A DNA stretch of 64,000 nt from Blastomussa wellsi (Eukaryota > Cnidaria > Anthozoa > Scleractinia > Plerogyridae). Location: assembly GCA_947652115.1 (NCBI GenBank), contig OX393570.1, positions 8,579,935 through 8,643,934 on the forward strand. Direction: 5' to 3'. This document shows, one piece after another, positions 24,101 to 38,000 of this stretch; the stretch's first letter is position 1; each line of letters opens with the position of its first letter. A program made the position numbers and the translations under genes. Under the pieces are notes generated by a model. That model saw only the letters and a program-made list of their open reading frames with translations. It was not told the origin of the DNA and did not search any database.

Positions 24101-26017
24101 TTAGTTAGCAGTTTGTGGTTTGATTTTGAGGAATTACAGCAGTTTGTTGTTAACTAGGAGCCATTTTAGCCTTTAGTGGTTTAATTGTGATTACTGATAT
24201 ATTGCTTTTCGATTTGGTGGAAACAGAAATTTTTCTTGCTTTTATTTGCGCGCTTGATCGCTTGGTCTTAGCTTCGTCATTTTGAGCGAGCAAACTCAGT
24301 TGAGGCTGAACGTTGTTATATTTTTTGCGATAGTATTCCAGTGGGACGGTTAGTAACAGGATGGGTATCATATTTGCCCCTTTTGGCATTGTCCCTGGTG
24401 TGATCCTTAGATAGAGTATCGAAATTGCATCGTCTAAAATTGCAGTACGTAAACGGCAAGTGAAACGAAAAAGCAACGGTCTTATTAAACTGAACAATCC
24501 GTCAAGAGTATTAAGGTGACTCGATCGGGTTTTCGAGTGACGATACCTTTCAACTTTGAGCAGCTAGTGTACCACCATAGAGTATCCGACAGAAAATCGA
24601 TTGCTCCAGGTGCACTAGAGAAAGATCAAAATTTCAGATGAAGTTAATTTTATCGTTATCGGAGTTACCATAGCAACACAGTGGCGTCATGCCCCACTTT
24701 ACTCGAGACCGAATAACTTGTCACCAAGAGATAATTTTGTAAAACCCTTCCTGGATCTTTAACCTGGCGTACATTTCTTGAGGTCTGCCAAATTTGTCGG
24801 ATACTCTATGGTGGTACACTAGCTGCTCAAAGTTGAAAGGTATCGTCACTCAAAAATCCGATCGAGCCACCTTAATGTTACAGGAACGAAATAAGATTGA
24901 CCCGTTCGTACCTTTCTTACTTTTCGTTTTTTCCTTGAATTGGGTGTCATTTTTCGGGTTTAGGCTTTTAAAAACCTTTGCGGCACGCACCTATCCGAAA
25001 TTTAAGGTAGTACCCCCTCCACTCCCCCCACCAAGGATTCTACGTCAGAACACGAAGGAACAATGAGGTAATTACCCCGTTGAATCAGTTTATAGCTGAT
25101 TTGTTTTGTGGCAAGAGCGGTTTGTGAGTACTTACTGAACATGAAACCATTTGGTCACATATTTGCAGATGCTCTCGCTTATTGAGCACATGTACCAAGA
25201 GCTGGGATTGATTGAAGAATTTGCAATCAACTCTGTTGTTTTCCGGCGGTTCCTGGTAAGCAAACGATTGTATCTCTTCAAAAGGGAAGATGACATTGGG
25301 AAAATCTCTTTTGAAAGGCGTCAGAATCTTGTCTAGCGGAAGTGGCTTGAATCAATCAATGTTATTTACAATTTCAGATACAAACTGCACTATACATTAA
25401 TTAATTGCACCGTATAATTCTGAAACTGAATCTTCTTTTATTTGTTGCCTATGTACAATTCTTAGGTTTCAATTCAGCAAAACTACAGAAACAATCCCTT
25501 TCACAATTTTCGTCATTGCTTCTGCGTCACGCAGATGGTAAGTAAGATCATGACTTTGCTGGTTAGTCACGCAACGGTTCTTCCCCGTATAAGCACAGGC
25601 GAGCATCGTATGACGATTCAATCGTGATGTTGCTGACACCTTCATTGTCGCCCCCAGTGGCACTTTTCCCTTTCGCCGGCTGGGCCTGTGCACGAGGAAC
25701 AAGTGGCTCAGGCGACACGCGATTTGATTGGCCTTGATTGGCTAGAATCTAACAAAGGGAGTCCAACCAACTCAATCGTTTTTATAAAGTCACTTTATAA
25801 GTGTTGATTTGATAGGCCATTTCCGAGTTGCCGTTTGCCCATGTCTCTGTTTCAAAACGAACCTAAGTGCGAAACCATTCATATGAAAATGAGTTTGCTT
25901 TGCATGAAAATGAACGTGTAGCTGAACCCATTTTCATATTAATGGTTTCGCACTAAGACTCGTTTGACATTGAGGCAAAACAGAACTGGAAATTGCCTAC
26001 TGGACTCCTTTTGTTAG

Positions 26018-26062
<45 letters not shown>

Positions 26063-29000
26063 GTCTAACAATATAATTTGGTTTTATCAACTGGGTTGAT
26101 AATGTCAATTGGCCACCGTAAAGAGATTCAACTGCTGACGTTTCGAGCGTTAGCCCTTCGTCGGAGCGAATCGCTCCGACGAAGGGCTAACGCTCGAAAC
26201 GTCAGCTCTTGAATCTCTTTACGGTGGCCAATTGGCATTATCAACCCAGTTGATAAAACCAAATTATATCCTTTTGTTAGATTCTATCCCATCAAATCAT
26301 GTTCCCCAGAGACCCTTGCTCCTCGTGCAAACTTGTGAATAGATATACTTTTAGGATTTCTTTGACGTGGTCTCGGACAATAAAATTTGGCAGGCTCATC
26401 GAATTTTGATTTTGAAATTTTATGACGTCACGTGAAAAACAGCAATTGGAATAAAGAAGCCTGAAACGTGATTCAGGGCTTCAACGGGATTCAAACCGGT
26501 GACCTCCGCGATACTGGTGCAATGCTCGACCAACTAAACAATCAAGCCACACGGTGGGAGCGAGATCAATTTATTGAGTTCATATTTTCCCGTGAGGAGT
26601 GAAATGACGTAAAGTATATGAAGTAATTCATGTGTGAACTGTGGATGTAGATGAAAGTGAGAGATGATCATCGCAGTGAATTTCCAATTTTAAAGGAGCT
26701 ACCTCATGGTTTGTGCAGGTTGAAAAATTTAGCCTAAATTTTTCAAATTTGTCATTTGCATTCCGTCTCAGTCTTCTCTTCTTCTAGTATCACCTCTTTG
26801 TTGTTTGTCTTCCTTGGTAAACTATTAGTTTTAAGTTTCTTACGTTTAAAGGGTAATTTGGTTCGTTGCAAAAAATGACTCAGAATATCGTGACGTCGCT
26901 CCTTCAAGCAACTGGAATAAAGAAGCCTGATTTTCAGCTCCCCCCCCCCCCCCCTCGGCCTTCCCGCGTCTTGGACTGAAGTAATTTCAATTTTATTCTC
27001 AGATGTTCTGCATCATCCATCTGTGTAATCTGCAAGATTTGCTTTCTAAGATGGACATACTCGTTCTTATGACGGCCTGCATTTGCCATGATCTCGATCA
27101 TCCCGGTTTTAACAACACGTAAGTTAAGAAAAGTTGCAATCTCATTGGTGTTTTTGTTATAGAAGTTTTAATTGCTTCATCGTGAATCTATTGCTCTTTT
27201 TCCAATGCTCTATTTAACATTTAGATTATGAGCTTGAGATTATTAATACTGCGTGATAGTTGATGAGGGCGAAGCCCGAATCAATTCTCACGACATCGAG
27301 AGCGAACAATTTAATCCCCGATTCCCTCTATGACACTTGCGCGCAGGGAATCATGGTAGTTGTATTCATCACGTGCGCGACATCCTCGAGACTTGGCGCG
27401 CGAAGTTTCACACAGCTTGCTCTTCCATGATTCCCTCCTCATGTGTCTCGTACAAGGAATTGGCCATTGTTTAGTATAACCCACTAGACTTTCAAATCTT
27501 ATCGACAATATTATCCAAATCTTCACAGGCACTGAATACACTTCACAAACGCGAAGATGTCAGTGGCCGCCTATTTGCTGGCAGCTACTGCTCACGTTCT
27601 ATCACAGAATAGATATTGAGTAGCATAGCCAATCAGAGAACAGCATTCGTGATAGAACGCTAGTAGATTTATACTAATGTAGCTTATAGAACGGTTTTCA
27701 AATTTCAAAGAAACGGCATCCATATACCAAATTAATCAGCCAAAATCGAAATCTCAGTATTTTTATGTTTTAGTAATCCAATATGGCCGTATGTGACGTG
27801 AGTGTAACGCTCCATTGTGAATCCTCAAATTCACTTGAATTATTGGCTGATAATCGGTGCGATTGCAAGACGCGACTAGGCTTATGCTACGAAATGGCTA
27901 GCTAAACTTTTCCCCCTAAAAATTCTGAAACGTTTCTTTAATAAAGCTGCATTTTTGCGACCTTCGAAAGCGCCGCAGACAAATTAAAGTTAAAATGGCG
28001 GGTTATAATCTGAGATTTCGAGGCGGGTGGAAGATCGACAGAGGCGTTTTCCATTTGTGTGAGGGTGGATTAGGAACAATCCTCATCAGTTCATGTTTGA
28101 CAAAAACAAGACGCACTCGATGTCCGAAAGTATCAACTGAAATCGATCTCTTGACACCTTATTGGAGGTTCACTACCTCCACAAAAAGTTGTTCGTCAGG
28201 TTGTCCAAAATATTGCCGATCATGATCTGTAGAAGCCTGTACGCGAGGGATCCCCGCGTCTTAAACTTTTCCCGAATCAGACAATTCCAACGAAATAGAA
28301 GGTGGAAAATCTCGTTCTTCTCAATTTATGCGATATTGAGCCCATGCAGAAAGTCCAGATTTTATGCTCAGTATTGTGCCAGCAAAACAAAGAAACTTTA
28401 CGTCCATAGTGCTTCGCTTCACAAACGTGTGAGTAGTCCTGCGATGAACCACCATCCCATCCGGAGGGAGTAGAATGTTTGTTTCATGCTTCGGAAACCG
28501 GCCGGCCCGGAGATAAGCTCGGCCTGATGGGCCACTAGCCTTAAATGCAAACTTTGGAACCGTACGCACTTAGCTGCCAAAATTTGTTTGGATTGACCAA
28601 AAATCTCAACATTTTTTGTTGTGTGCAGGTACGCACTTGAAAACACCAACGGAGCGAGCGCGGCGAGCGAGCAGCAGTTATAATCAGAATGTATAATCTC
28701 TACAAAATCGAGATTTGGCGGAATTGACTGCGTGGCGACCAGAATGCATTGCGCTCTGGTGGCAAACTATTTGCGCGAGTGCTAAAGAGACAAAACGCGA
28801 ATGGCAATTCAAACTGTCATCCGCCTTCTTTTCGGCGATCTTTGAAATTCAGAACAGAAATTTCGGAGTGGGAATCTTTGAAACATAAATGTTATGACAG
28901 CAAACACATTGATAAACTCAAGTTCAACCGTAAATAAGTTACACTGTAAGCCTGAAAGTGCGTTTTCCGATAAAGTTTTGCCATTTTATGGATACTTGTG

Positions 29001-32000
29001 CAGCAGCTATCATGTTTTTCTCGCACATCAAAAAACTTAATCGTAAATATTTTGTGCATGACGACAAGAAATAGAAAATAGGAAATTAACCGTTAACAGT
29101 GCGATCTCGTTTTTGATTCCTGCTTGTGCAGCGGGCTGCCATTTGCCGGTGTCAGGGGTGTGGCTTTGATAAGTTTTCACGTATTCGCATTGAAATTCTT
29201 TCAGACAGGCAAAAAAGACCAAAAAACCGCAACAATTTCATATCCTTGGGCTACACCAGTTTATTATTTAGTCTGTGAGCAAATCACCTTCAAATCAAAG
29301 ACAGATAGACTTTGCTAAAAGCAACAATTTTTTGACTGGCGTTTTTCTTCAGTTCAAGGCGCGTAAATTGAAAATATGTGCCAGTTTAGACGCTTGACGG
29401 CTGAAAAAAATTGCCTTTGAAATTTGATAGGGTTTGAAAAAATTAATCAGCATGCGCACTTGTAAATCGGAACTGATGACAGATATTTTCGCAAAACTAA
29501 CAAAAATTCGTCCCCTATGGGGCGTACCTTTACCTATTGGCTGAGCAAAGACAAATTTAAAAGCCTTTTTTACTTCCTTTGAATAACTAGAAGAAGACGT
29601 ACTGGTGGAAAGCGTGATTCCATGGGACTAAAACTTTGCATCATTGTATACCTTCTTTGCAGATACCAGATCAATGCACAGACAGAGCTTGCCATTCGTT
29701 ACAATGACATCTCTCCCCTGGAAAATCACCACGCCGCCGTCGCGTTTGAGGTCATTGGTCAGGTAAGTAGACCACTGTTGATTTCACAGTTATTTCAAGA
29801 AAGGGTTTCAGTATCAGTAAAGCACAAAAGTGTACGCAACAATCAAACCTCCGACGTAGACGTTGTTTTGGTTCGTCACCCCGGGGTGGACTCCCATATG
29901 AAAGGGTGGGGAAGCTCGTCGGAAATTTTGAGCTAACCCCCTAAAGGAGACCGATCTGGGCGTGGCCCAAGCATTTTTTGACCCCTAAAAGAGACCATGA
30001 AAAGTTTGATTATGGGAATCGAGTAAATAAAAATATTTAATATTTAATATTATATTTCTTCGCGTGCAACCCTAAACGAGACCTTCACGGCTAAGTATAA
30101 TGGAGTTTTGCCCAGAGCAGCCCAACTGAGACCAAAATCCAAAATTTACACCCCTAAGCGAGACGACGAGCATTCCGCCCCTTTCATATGCGCGCCCCCC
30201 ACCCGGGCTCGTTAATGTTTCCTCGCAAAAGAACGTCTGTGCGGGAGGCTTGCAACAATCCGGATTGTCGCGTGCAATTTTAAGCTTTATTCTGACAGCA
30301 TTCAGTTCAAATTGAATGGCTGTTTCTGGACAGGTGAAGTGCGATAAATATTGATAGAAAATGGGACAACTTTGAAATTTTTTACCAAGCACAATATATT
30401 TCATATGGAAAACGAGTTTTACTAAAATATTCACGTTGATGCAGACCGTTCGTTTTGAAAAGACCTGTAAGGAAAAATAGACAGGTCCGCAATGCATACA
30501 TACGCCTGCTTATAGAATTTCGTCAAATGCAATAGGTTTAACAAATTCACGCCATTTCTTTATGCGAACGTCCTGTTATTTAATGTCCAATTTCGTCATC
30601 ACATTGTCGAAAATGTGTGGGCGTCACGAGGCGATGATTTGGCACCAATGTTTTCTTTGCCATAAAAAACGTCAGACTGAGGATTAGCGCGCGCTAATGT
30701 AAAAGTTCAGCGAACACGATTTAGAAATTTATAGCATCACCATCTTCAAACTACGTAAAGAAACCCAAAGCAACATGCAGAAACATAATTTCAATAACTA
30801 AACTTAAATTTATTCCATTCAGAAACTCATGAAAACCCGCTGAATTACTGCAAAGTTTAGTCCACTCCTAGTGCCTTGGCAGAACACGGCAAACATTAAC
30901 AGTTCCATTCATCGAGTTTCACGTCAGACTTTGGCGTTTTCCCTTTTAAAGTTGAATCAACCCGGACGTTGATGATTTTCTCCTTAAAGGAGTCCCGTTA
31001 CTTCAAGCTGTTCTCAGTTTTGAGTCATTTAGTTCTAGAAAATAAGCGACAGTTGCGATACAAACGTCGGGGTTAAGCGGGACCTGGAACGACGTACGGT
31101 GCAAGTGACAAGGGGGAAAAATAGTCCGAGACCGAAGAATTTGTTGGAGTCCGAAGTATGTTCAACAGCATAAGGTTTTGTTGACTTTAGAAGCATCACT
31201 AGTAAACGGAGTAGCGATAGGCTGTGGCTCTTCCTTGTCTGTAAGCGGAGTAGACATACGGGGCGAACGAATGTTTGTGTGAAGTGAATTAGAATGCATG
31301 ATCAGCTTATATAGTGGGAGAGACAGCTGAAAATAGGTCCGCAATGCGTACGTGTGTCAAGCCAGCGTAGGTCTCTGTTCATGTATTGCGTTATAATTCT
31401 TTTTATTCCAATCAGCCTGACTGCAATCTATTCTGCAACGTGAGCAAAGAAGACCAGAAAAAGATTCGCCAGGTAAATGATAGCTTCCTGTTGTAGTTAC
31501 GCATAAAAATATGGATTAAAATGGACCGGAAGAGAATGAGTTTTTCTGAGTATCGCGAAAGTGAAAATATATCAGTTTTAAAGGGACAAATGAAGTATGA
31601 TCGGGGAAACGGGTTCCAGTTTCGGCAAATCTTCATCGAAGCGTGAGAACAATTTCCGACTTTCCTCTGATCAAAACTTGCGTGAAAGCTCGCGAATACA
31701 CCGAAAGTATGCACGCGAGCAAACACGTCATGTTGCTTAGCAACTTCAGGGCCAAACACCGTTCGCTCAGTCGGAGACAGGATCTCTTCATCAACTGGTA
31801 CTTATTCCCCCGACTGAGTAAGAACGTAGTATTTTTGACACTTAAATACAGAGGACCACACGATGTTAGGAAAACTATGGTACAATAAAACAACACAATT
31901 CTTTTATGGATCTCACGTAGCGTGAAGATGCACGTACTAGAAATCCCTTAAGATGTATAAGTCAGTAATTTAAACTAGCAGCATTATCGTTCGCGGTCCT

Positions 32001-35000
32001 TTGTAGTTTTCACGTCCACTTAATTTAAACATACACGGCTTGTACTACGGTTGTTGGTTTTGTACAAGTTTCATTAAGTTTTGGCGAAATTTAGACTAAT
32101 CAAGCAGTCGTCTACGACTAGGGCCAGAGTTAGAATGAGATAAAACCTAACAGCTGCATTTAATATACTTGTTTGTAGCAAATTGTGACACTGATCTTGG
32201 CTACAGACATGGCTCGGCACAGTGAGATAGTGGAAAGGTTCAAGAGCAAACTGGACACATTCGACTTTCATAACGATGATTATGTTACCTCGGTGAGCAT
32301 ACAAATGTAGCCAAACTGTTATCAACACATTTTGAATCTTAGGCTATGTCCACACTAAGCTGAATAAATTTAAAAACAGCGTGTTCGCCCGTAAACGGAT
32401 AGCGATATTTCTTGTTTACAGACATTAACGTCACACTTCTTTTGATATTCAAATTTGCCAACCTCGGAACAAAATTAGTCATTGTTTCAACAGCCGATTA
32501 GGTTCTGGTTGGCATATTAGTAACAGTGGGTGTCATCACGAGAAACATCGTTGTAAATGTTTTCTGTCCACACTACACCGTTTAAAGATTGTTTCACTAT
32601 CGACGCAGAAACGCTTAAATAAAAACTAGAGCAAGGTTACCGATTCGCTCCAACGAAGGGCTAACGCTCAAAACGTCAGTCTCGAATCTCTTTACGGTGG
32701 CCAATTCACATTATCAACCCAGTTGATAAAACCAAATTATTTTGTTATACTTCCCACCGACGCAGAACCTACCCCCTCTACCAGTATATAACCTGAGCCA
32801 CGTTATTCGGCTGTCCAGTTGATGAAAACGTCGTCAAAAAGTTCCGTTTTGGTCGTCCACACTAACACACCTAGACGGCGTTTCCAAATTTATCCACTGG
32901 AGAGCGTTTTCAAAAAGTTCCGTTTTCGATGACCAAACACTGCGCCGTTTTAGTGTGGACGAAAGGCCCATCCAGAGGCGCGTAGCCTTAATTTCCTGTC
33001 ATTTTCAGCATTTTACAGTGCGACTTCTTGAACCGGGTCGCTTGGAACAAATTAACAATCAAAACTTTATTGAGAACATCAGTGACATTTTTCGTCAACG
33101 ACACAATGACGCTGGAGAATACAAACAATAGTTCTTCAACAAAATTTCAAAACCCAACAAAGTTCGGAAGATGTGACCTCTCAGGAAACATCGAAAATTG
33201 ATCATTGGTTAGTTTCGAACCTAACGGTTTTCAGCGAATTCGATTTTGCAGTCACGGGACGAATTTTCAAGGTTAGGTTTTTATTGGAGCGAAATTAATT
33301 GCGATATTTTGCTACCAAGAATGTAATCAGTATAGTAGGCTAGTAAATAGTACTCGGGTATTTTCCTTCGCTTGGTTATAAAATGGATTGTAGAGCTGTT
33401 GCCTTGGTGCTTTTGTCATTGTTCTGTCATTGGTCTGTTTACGAAAAAGATCGCTTTCCGTTGTTCTCAATTAACGTTTCGAATGGTCAACTTTCTACCA
33501 AGGGGCCTAGTTTGAGACTGAAGTCGCATTGTAAATTGCACTAGAGTTAAATTCTCTACTTTTCATCCTCAGTGCCAATGCTTTGTGGAAGCAGCAACAT
33601 CGCATTTCCTCGAGAAACAACAATAGTTTAAATGCATCAACGTGGGTACCTTAAACTATTTTATATTTCCTGTCAACGCACATAATTTTTCCCTGTTCAG
33701 CTCAAGATGATTCTTATCAAGTGCTGTGACATTTCAAACGAAGTTCGGCCGTTAGAAGTATCAGAACCCTGGGCCGACTGCCTTCTCGAAGAGTACTTCA
33801 TGCAGGTTAGAATACACAAGTTAGAATGTAATAAATTACACTGACATTCGCGGTCATGATAAGAGTTAAACGTACAGATAGACTACTCTTTCGTTTGAGG
33901 TTTTGTCATGGAATATTGAAATTCATATCCTGGCAATAATTTGTAAATAAACCACCTCAGGCGGCTGGTTTGTTGGAAGATAATGCCCGAGGCTGAAAGA
34001 TTGTCCGAAGTTGAACAGTTGGCCGAGAAGCGCGGGCAACCGTGACATTTTGAGGACAGTCTTTCGTCCAATTTAAGGGCATTAACCTCCAACGAGCAAG
34101 CCAGAAAAAGGGTTTATAAATATATTTTATAACCCTCCGAATAATTTCCACAACGCACGGTAGAACCCTACAGAGATATCGCGGTTGCAATATAGATGTA
34201 ATTTGATTGGTTTACGTATTTTTCTCAAGACTGTTAAATTGATTGAGTTTAAGTTGAATAGGTGACTTGGTTTTGTTTGTTTTGCACTCCTCTATAATAT
34301 CGGCGACGGATATCAAATTGGACGTGTAACAATTATCCGGCGAAATCATGCGGAATATTGTCGATGAGGCCATAGACCGAGTTGGCTAAAATCAGACGAT
34401 CTTCCGCAAGTTTGAGCAGGATAATTGTTTTATAATTCAACAAATTGTCAGAGAAGCGCATTTTACAGCTAGAAATGAAGCCGACAGGTGTGACGCTTTG
34501 TGAGACTTTGGTCGAATTGTGTGATACGTTTGCTAGACTCTCTGATTGGTTGAAATAATCTCTGGCAACATACTCTATCCAATCAAAGTTAATAACGCTG
34601 TTTTTCTCTGTCATGAAAATAAGCAAAACTTAACGTCATGTTTTCCCGCGCTTGGCATCGCCTGGCTTACGTGTTTTTGCTTAGAGTTCTGACTGGTTAT
34701 AGCGCGACGCGCCTTAGTGTGGCCACCCAACAAACTTTTTGAAAAGTTATAATATCGCGAATTTCTTTGAGCTGCACCGCCTCCTTGCAATGTTAGAAGC
34801 TGTTGTCACGAAACCTGTCGCGCTTTTAAAAAGGAGGCGGGACAACTCAAATAAATTCCCGCTCTCTGATTGGCTAACTTGTCAAAAAAGTTAGTTGGGT
34901 GGCCACACTGAGGCGCGTCGCGCTGTAACTGTGTTTGCTGTACAACAACGGGTATCAGACATTATTCGACAAATTGTCACGTTACCCAAATATGGTCATG

Positions 35001-38000
35001 GAGCGATTGTTATCCGTTATTTGTACTTACAGATATCGTGCGATATACGTTAAGTAACGATAATTATTCATTCAAAATATTTCCCCGTTTCTGTTTGGTT
35101 AAAACCACACGCATAATTCACCATAACCAGCTGCTGTTGACCAAATTTGGAAAGAATTTTGTCATATTCAACCGATGACGTCAAAAGTGCAGCCCGCTGC
35201 AGATTATTGAACCATTGACGTCAAAAGTGCCGCCCGCTGCAGATTATTGAACCCTTTACCGAGAAAACCTGGGGACGAGGTTGTGTTATTTTTGATGAAC
35301 AGAAAACAAAGAGCAAAATGGCTGCGAGTAGGTTTACAAGTTTGAGCGAAGAAAATATTACCCAGTTAATATTTTGAATGAATAATAAAGCAAATATTGA
35401 ATTCGTTTTTCGTAGGATACGAAGAATTCTGCAGATCTCGGAGGGTGTTATCCGCCTCGGCCTTCGGCCTCGGTGGATAACACCCTCCTCGAACTGCAGA
35501 ATTCTTCATATCCTACTCAGCCTCATTCAATAATTGCTAATTATAATATTTTCTTTACTTCAACGTATATAAAAGAACATTGCTTATAGCATTATTTTCA
35601 TTGATTAGACGCTATTAAAATACAAAATTAGCATTCCAAAATTTATTTTTCATTGTCACTTTTAGTGAGATGAAAACTGTTCTGCTGACATAATCAACTG
35701 TCTTTATACTTCCAGAGTGATCGCGAAAAGTCCGAAGGGCTGCCTGTGGCTCCCTTTATGGATCGTGATAAAGTCAGTAAACCAACTGCGCAGATTGGTT
35801 TCATCAAGTTTGTGCTCATTCCTCTGTTTGAGCTTCTAAACAAGGTACTGTTTTGCGCTAAAGTAAAATTCCTTCTTGTTGTAGGCCAATTGGACGCCGG
35901 GCTACGTCTTTGTTGGCTCCGATTAACGTTGCCCAAATGGGAGAAAACCATACCTTTAACTGATGGTTGACCGTTCAAAATATAGGTTTATGGCGGTTTA
36001 TTACAAAAGTTTGAGGCCATTGACGGTTCAAGGCTACTTGTAGATGGCTTAGTTGAAGTTTGACGGTCAGTAAAATTTTTCCAGTTTTGACGATTGACGG
36101 TAATTTGTTTCGGTTGTTTGACGGTTAACCCCAATGAGGCCCTCGATATACATACATACATACATCCATACAGACATACATACATACATACATACATATA
36201 TTTGTTTATTTGGTGTCTTGTACCTGGTACATCAACATTTTTCCAAATAAATTAACAATTTCATAATTTTCTTGCGTTAAATGTTAACTGCTTACATTTT
36301 TGTCTCATTTTATAACAATCATGAATATGCTTTGCAATTAATTTCAGTTACTCAACATTATGACTGGGGGGGTTTAATAGCAACAGGAATATATTTTCTG
36401 TCGACACTTTTGCAATTGGGATTTTAAAATCGTTATGTAAACATTCAAAAATATATTTCCTTTTTTCTCGATAACCTGGACAAGAGACTAAGAAATGTTT
36501 CTCATCTTCCGCTTCTTTCTTACACAAAGTGCAGATTCTTTCGTTCGGTTTCTTATATGGTCTCATGTAACGCCCTGTTTCTATTGCCAATCTATGGTTA
36601 CTAAGTCGCAGTTTTGTCATCGTGATTCTGTGCCGGATGTTGGTGACCTGGTGAAGGTAATCCTCGCATTTGTAATTATCTATTGTTTTGACTTTACGAT
36701 AGGTTCTCATTTTATTGCTTTGATTGGGATCTTTCCTTATATCATTATTCATCTAACTGAACCACCTTTGTAATTCGATATTCTTCAGTCTTTGTCTAAT
36801 AATGCTTACAATTCCTATATCTGACAAATGTGCTTCTTCCCAAAGATTTCCTAAACCTATATGAGCTAAAGAGTTTTTGATTTTTTGACTCCAGAAAACT
36901 TTGTCTTTAGTCCGTTTTATATCATTGTAAGCCATTTGAGATAATTTATAACAATTATTCTCTTCGTGTTTAGCTAAAGCAAGCCAAAACTTAAAAGTTC
37001 TGCATTGGGCTTTAATTCGCAGTGGAAATCTGCCTGTTTCGGCTCTACAGACGTTATTGTTATATAGGCTCTACCTCTACTTCCTTTTAGTTTTTCAATT
37101 TTCACTTCCTTTGTCACCAAACTTTCAAATATTGAATGGTTTGGATTTTTCATTGTTCAAATTCTTTAAAGTGTTGTGGTAAATAATGAATCAACAACGA
37201 AACCCCTTCGAATTCATAACGAAGTGTCATGTAAAGTAAACGATATTCTTCAACTGTGAGGCCAAATTAAGTAACAATTAAGTGTATTGAGACAGAACTC
37301 CGGTAAAAACTCCCTGTTTCAACCGAAGTCAGTAGATCCCCCCTCGCGTGTATAAGGGCCGGGGTGGATGCCACCTTAGGAGGTTCGATCATACAAAGGA
37401 AACCGGGTAAACTCCAGCCTGATGGACCATTAGGCTCGTACGCAGACTTTACCTGTTGTTCCTTGCACCGGTAGTTGAAAAAAATTCATTGGCGTACGTG
37501 CCGGGGGGGGGGGGGGGGGGGCTGCAGCTCCCCCCAAAGGTTTTGCGCAACTTAGGGTTTTTTGGGCGGCAAGAGAAATTTGGGCAAGGCAACTTGGGAC
37601 AATTTTTTTGGCAAATGGTTCACCCCCCCCCCCCCCCCCACTCCGCCCCGGCAACAAATTGCCCGTACGCTTATGGAAAAAAATATCGATGCCATTCCAT
37701 GCGGTAGCGGGCATTTCCTTTATATCGTTCGAAGAATTCTGCCGCATCACTAGACACTGCTTTCCTATCCACGGTTCTATCTACGCCTTCATACGCCAGC
37801 TGACACGTTTTCCTCTCTAATCAGCTGTTTCCTCAAGTGGCCCCAGTCATGATTGTACCTTTGCGGGAAGCTTACGAGAACTACGAAAGAATACGTTTGG
37901 AAGAGGAGGCCGTCAAAGCCGACGCAGCTAACTTTTCTGAAACAAGTACGGCAGAAGAAGGGCTGGAGAGCGCTTCACATAGTACAGATGGGAAGAGGTT

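Noticed and set aside
30072..30497. 141-residue minus-strand ORF
   Set aside because: It lies largely within the dispersed repeat at 29878-30210, which has similar wording at 23418.
31412..31759. 115-residue minus-strand ORF
   Set aside because: It overlaps PDE9A exon 14 on the opposite strand and intron sequence, with no recognisable domain.
37430..37753. Overlapping Gly/Pro-rich ORFs on both strands
   Set aside because: They come from poly-G and poly-C tracts in a dispersed repeat.
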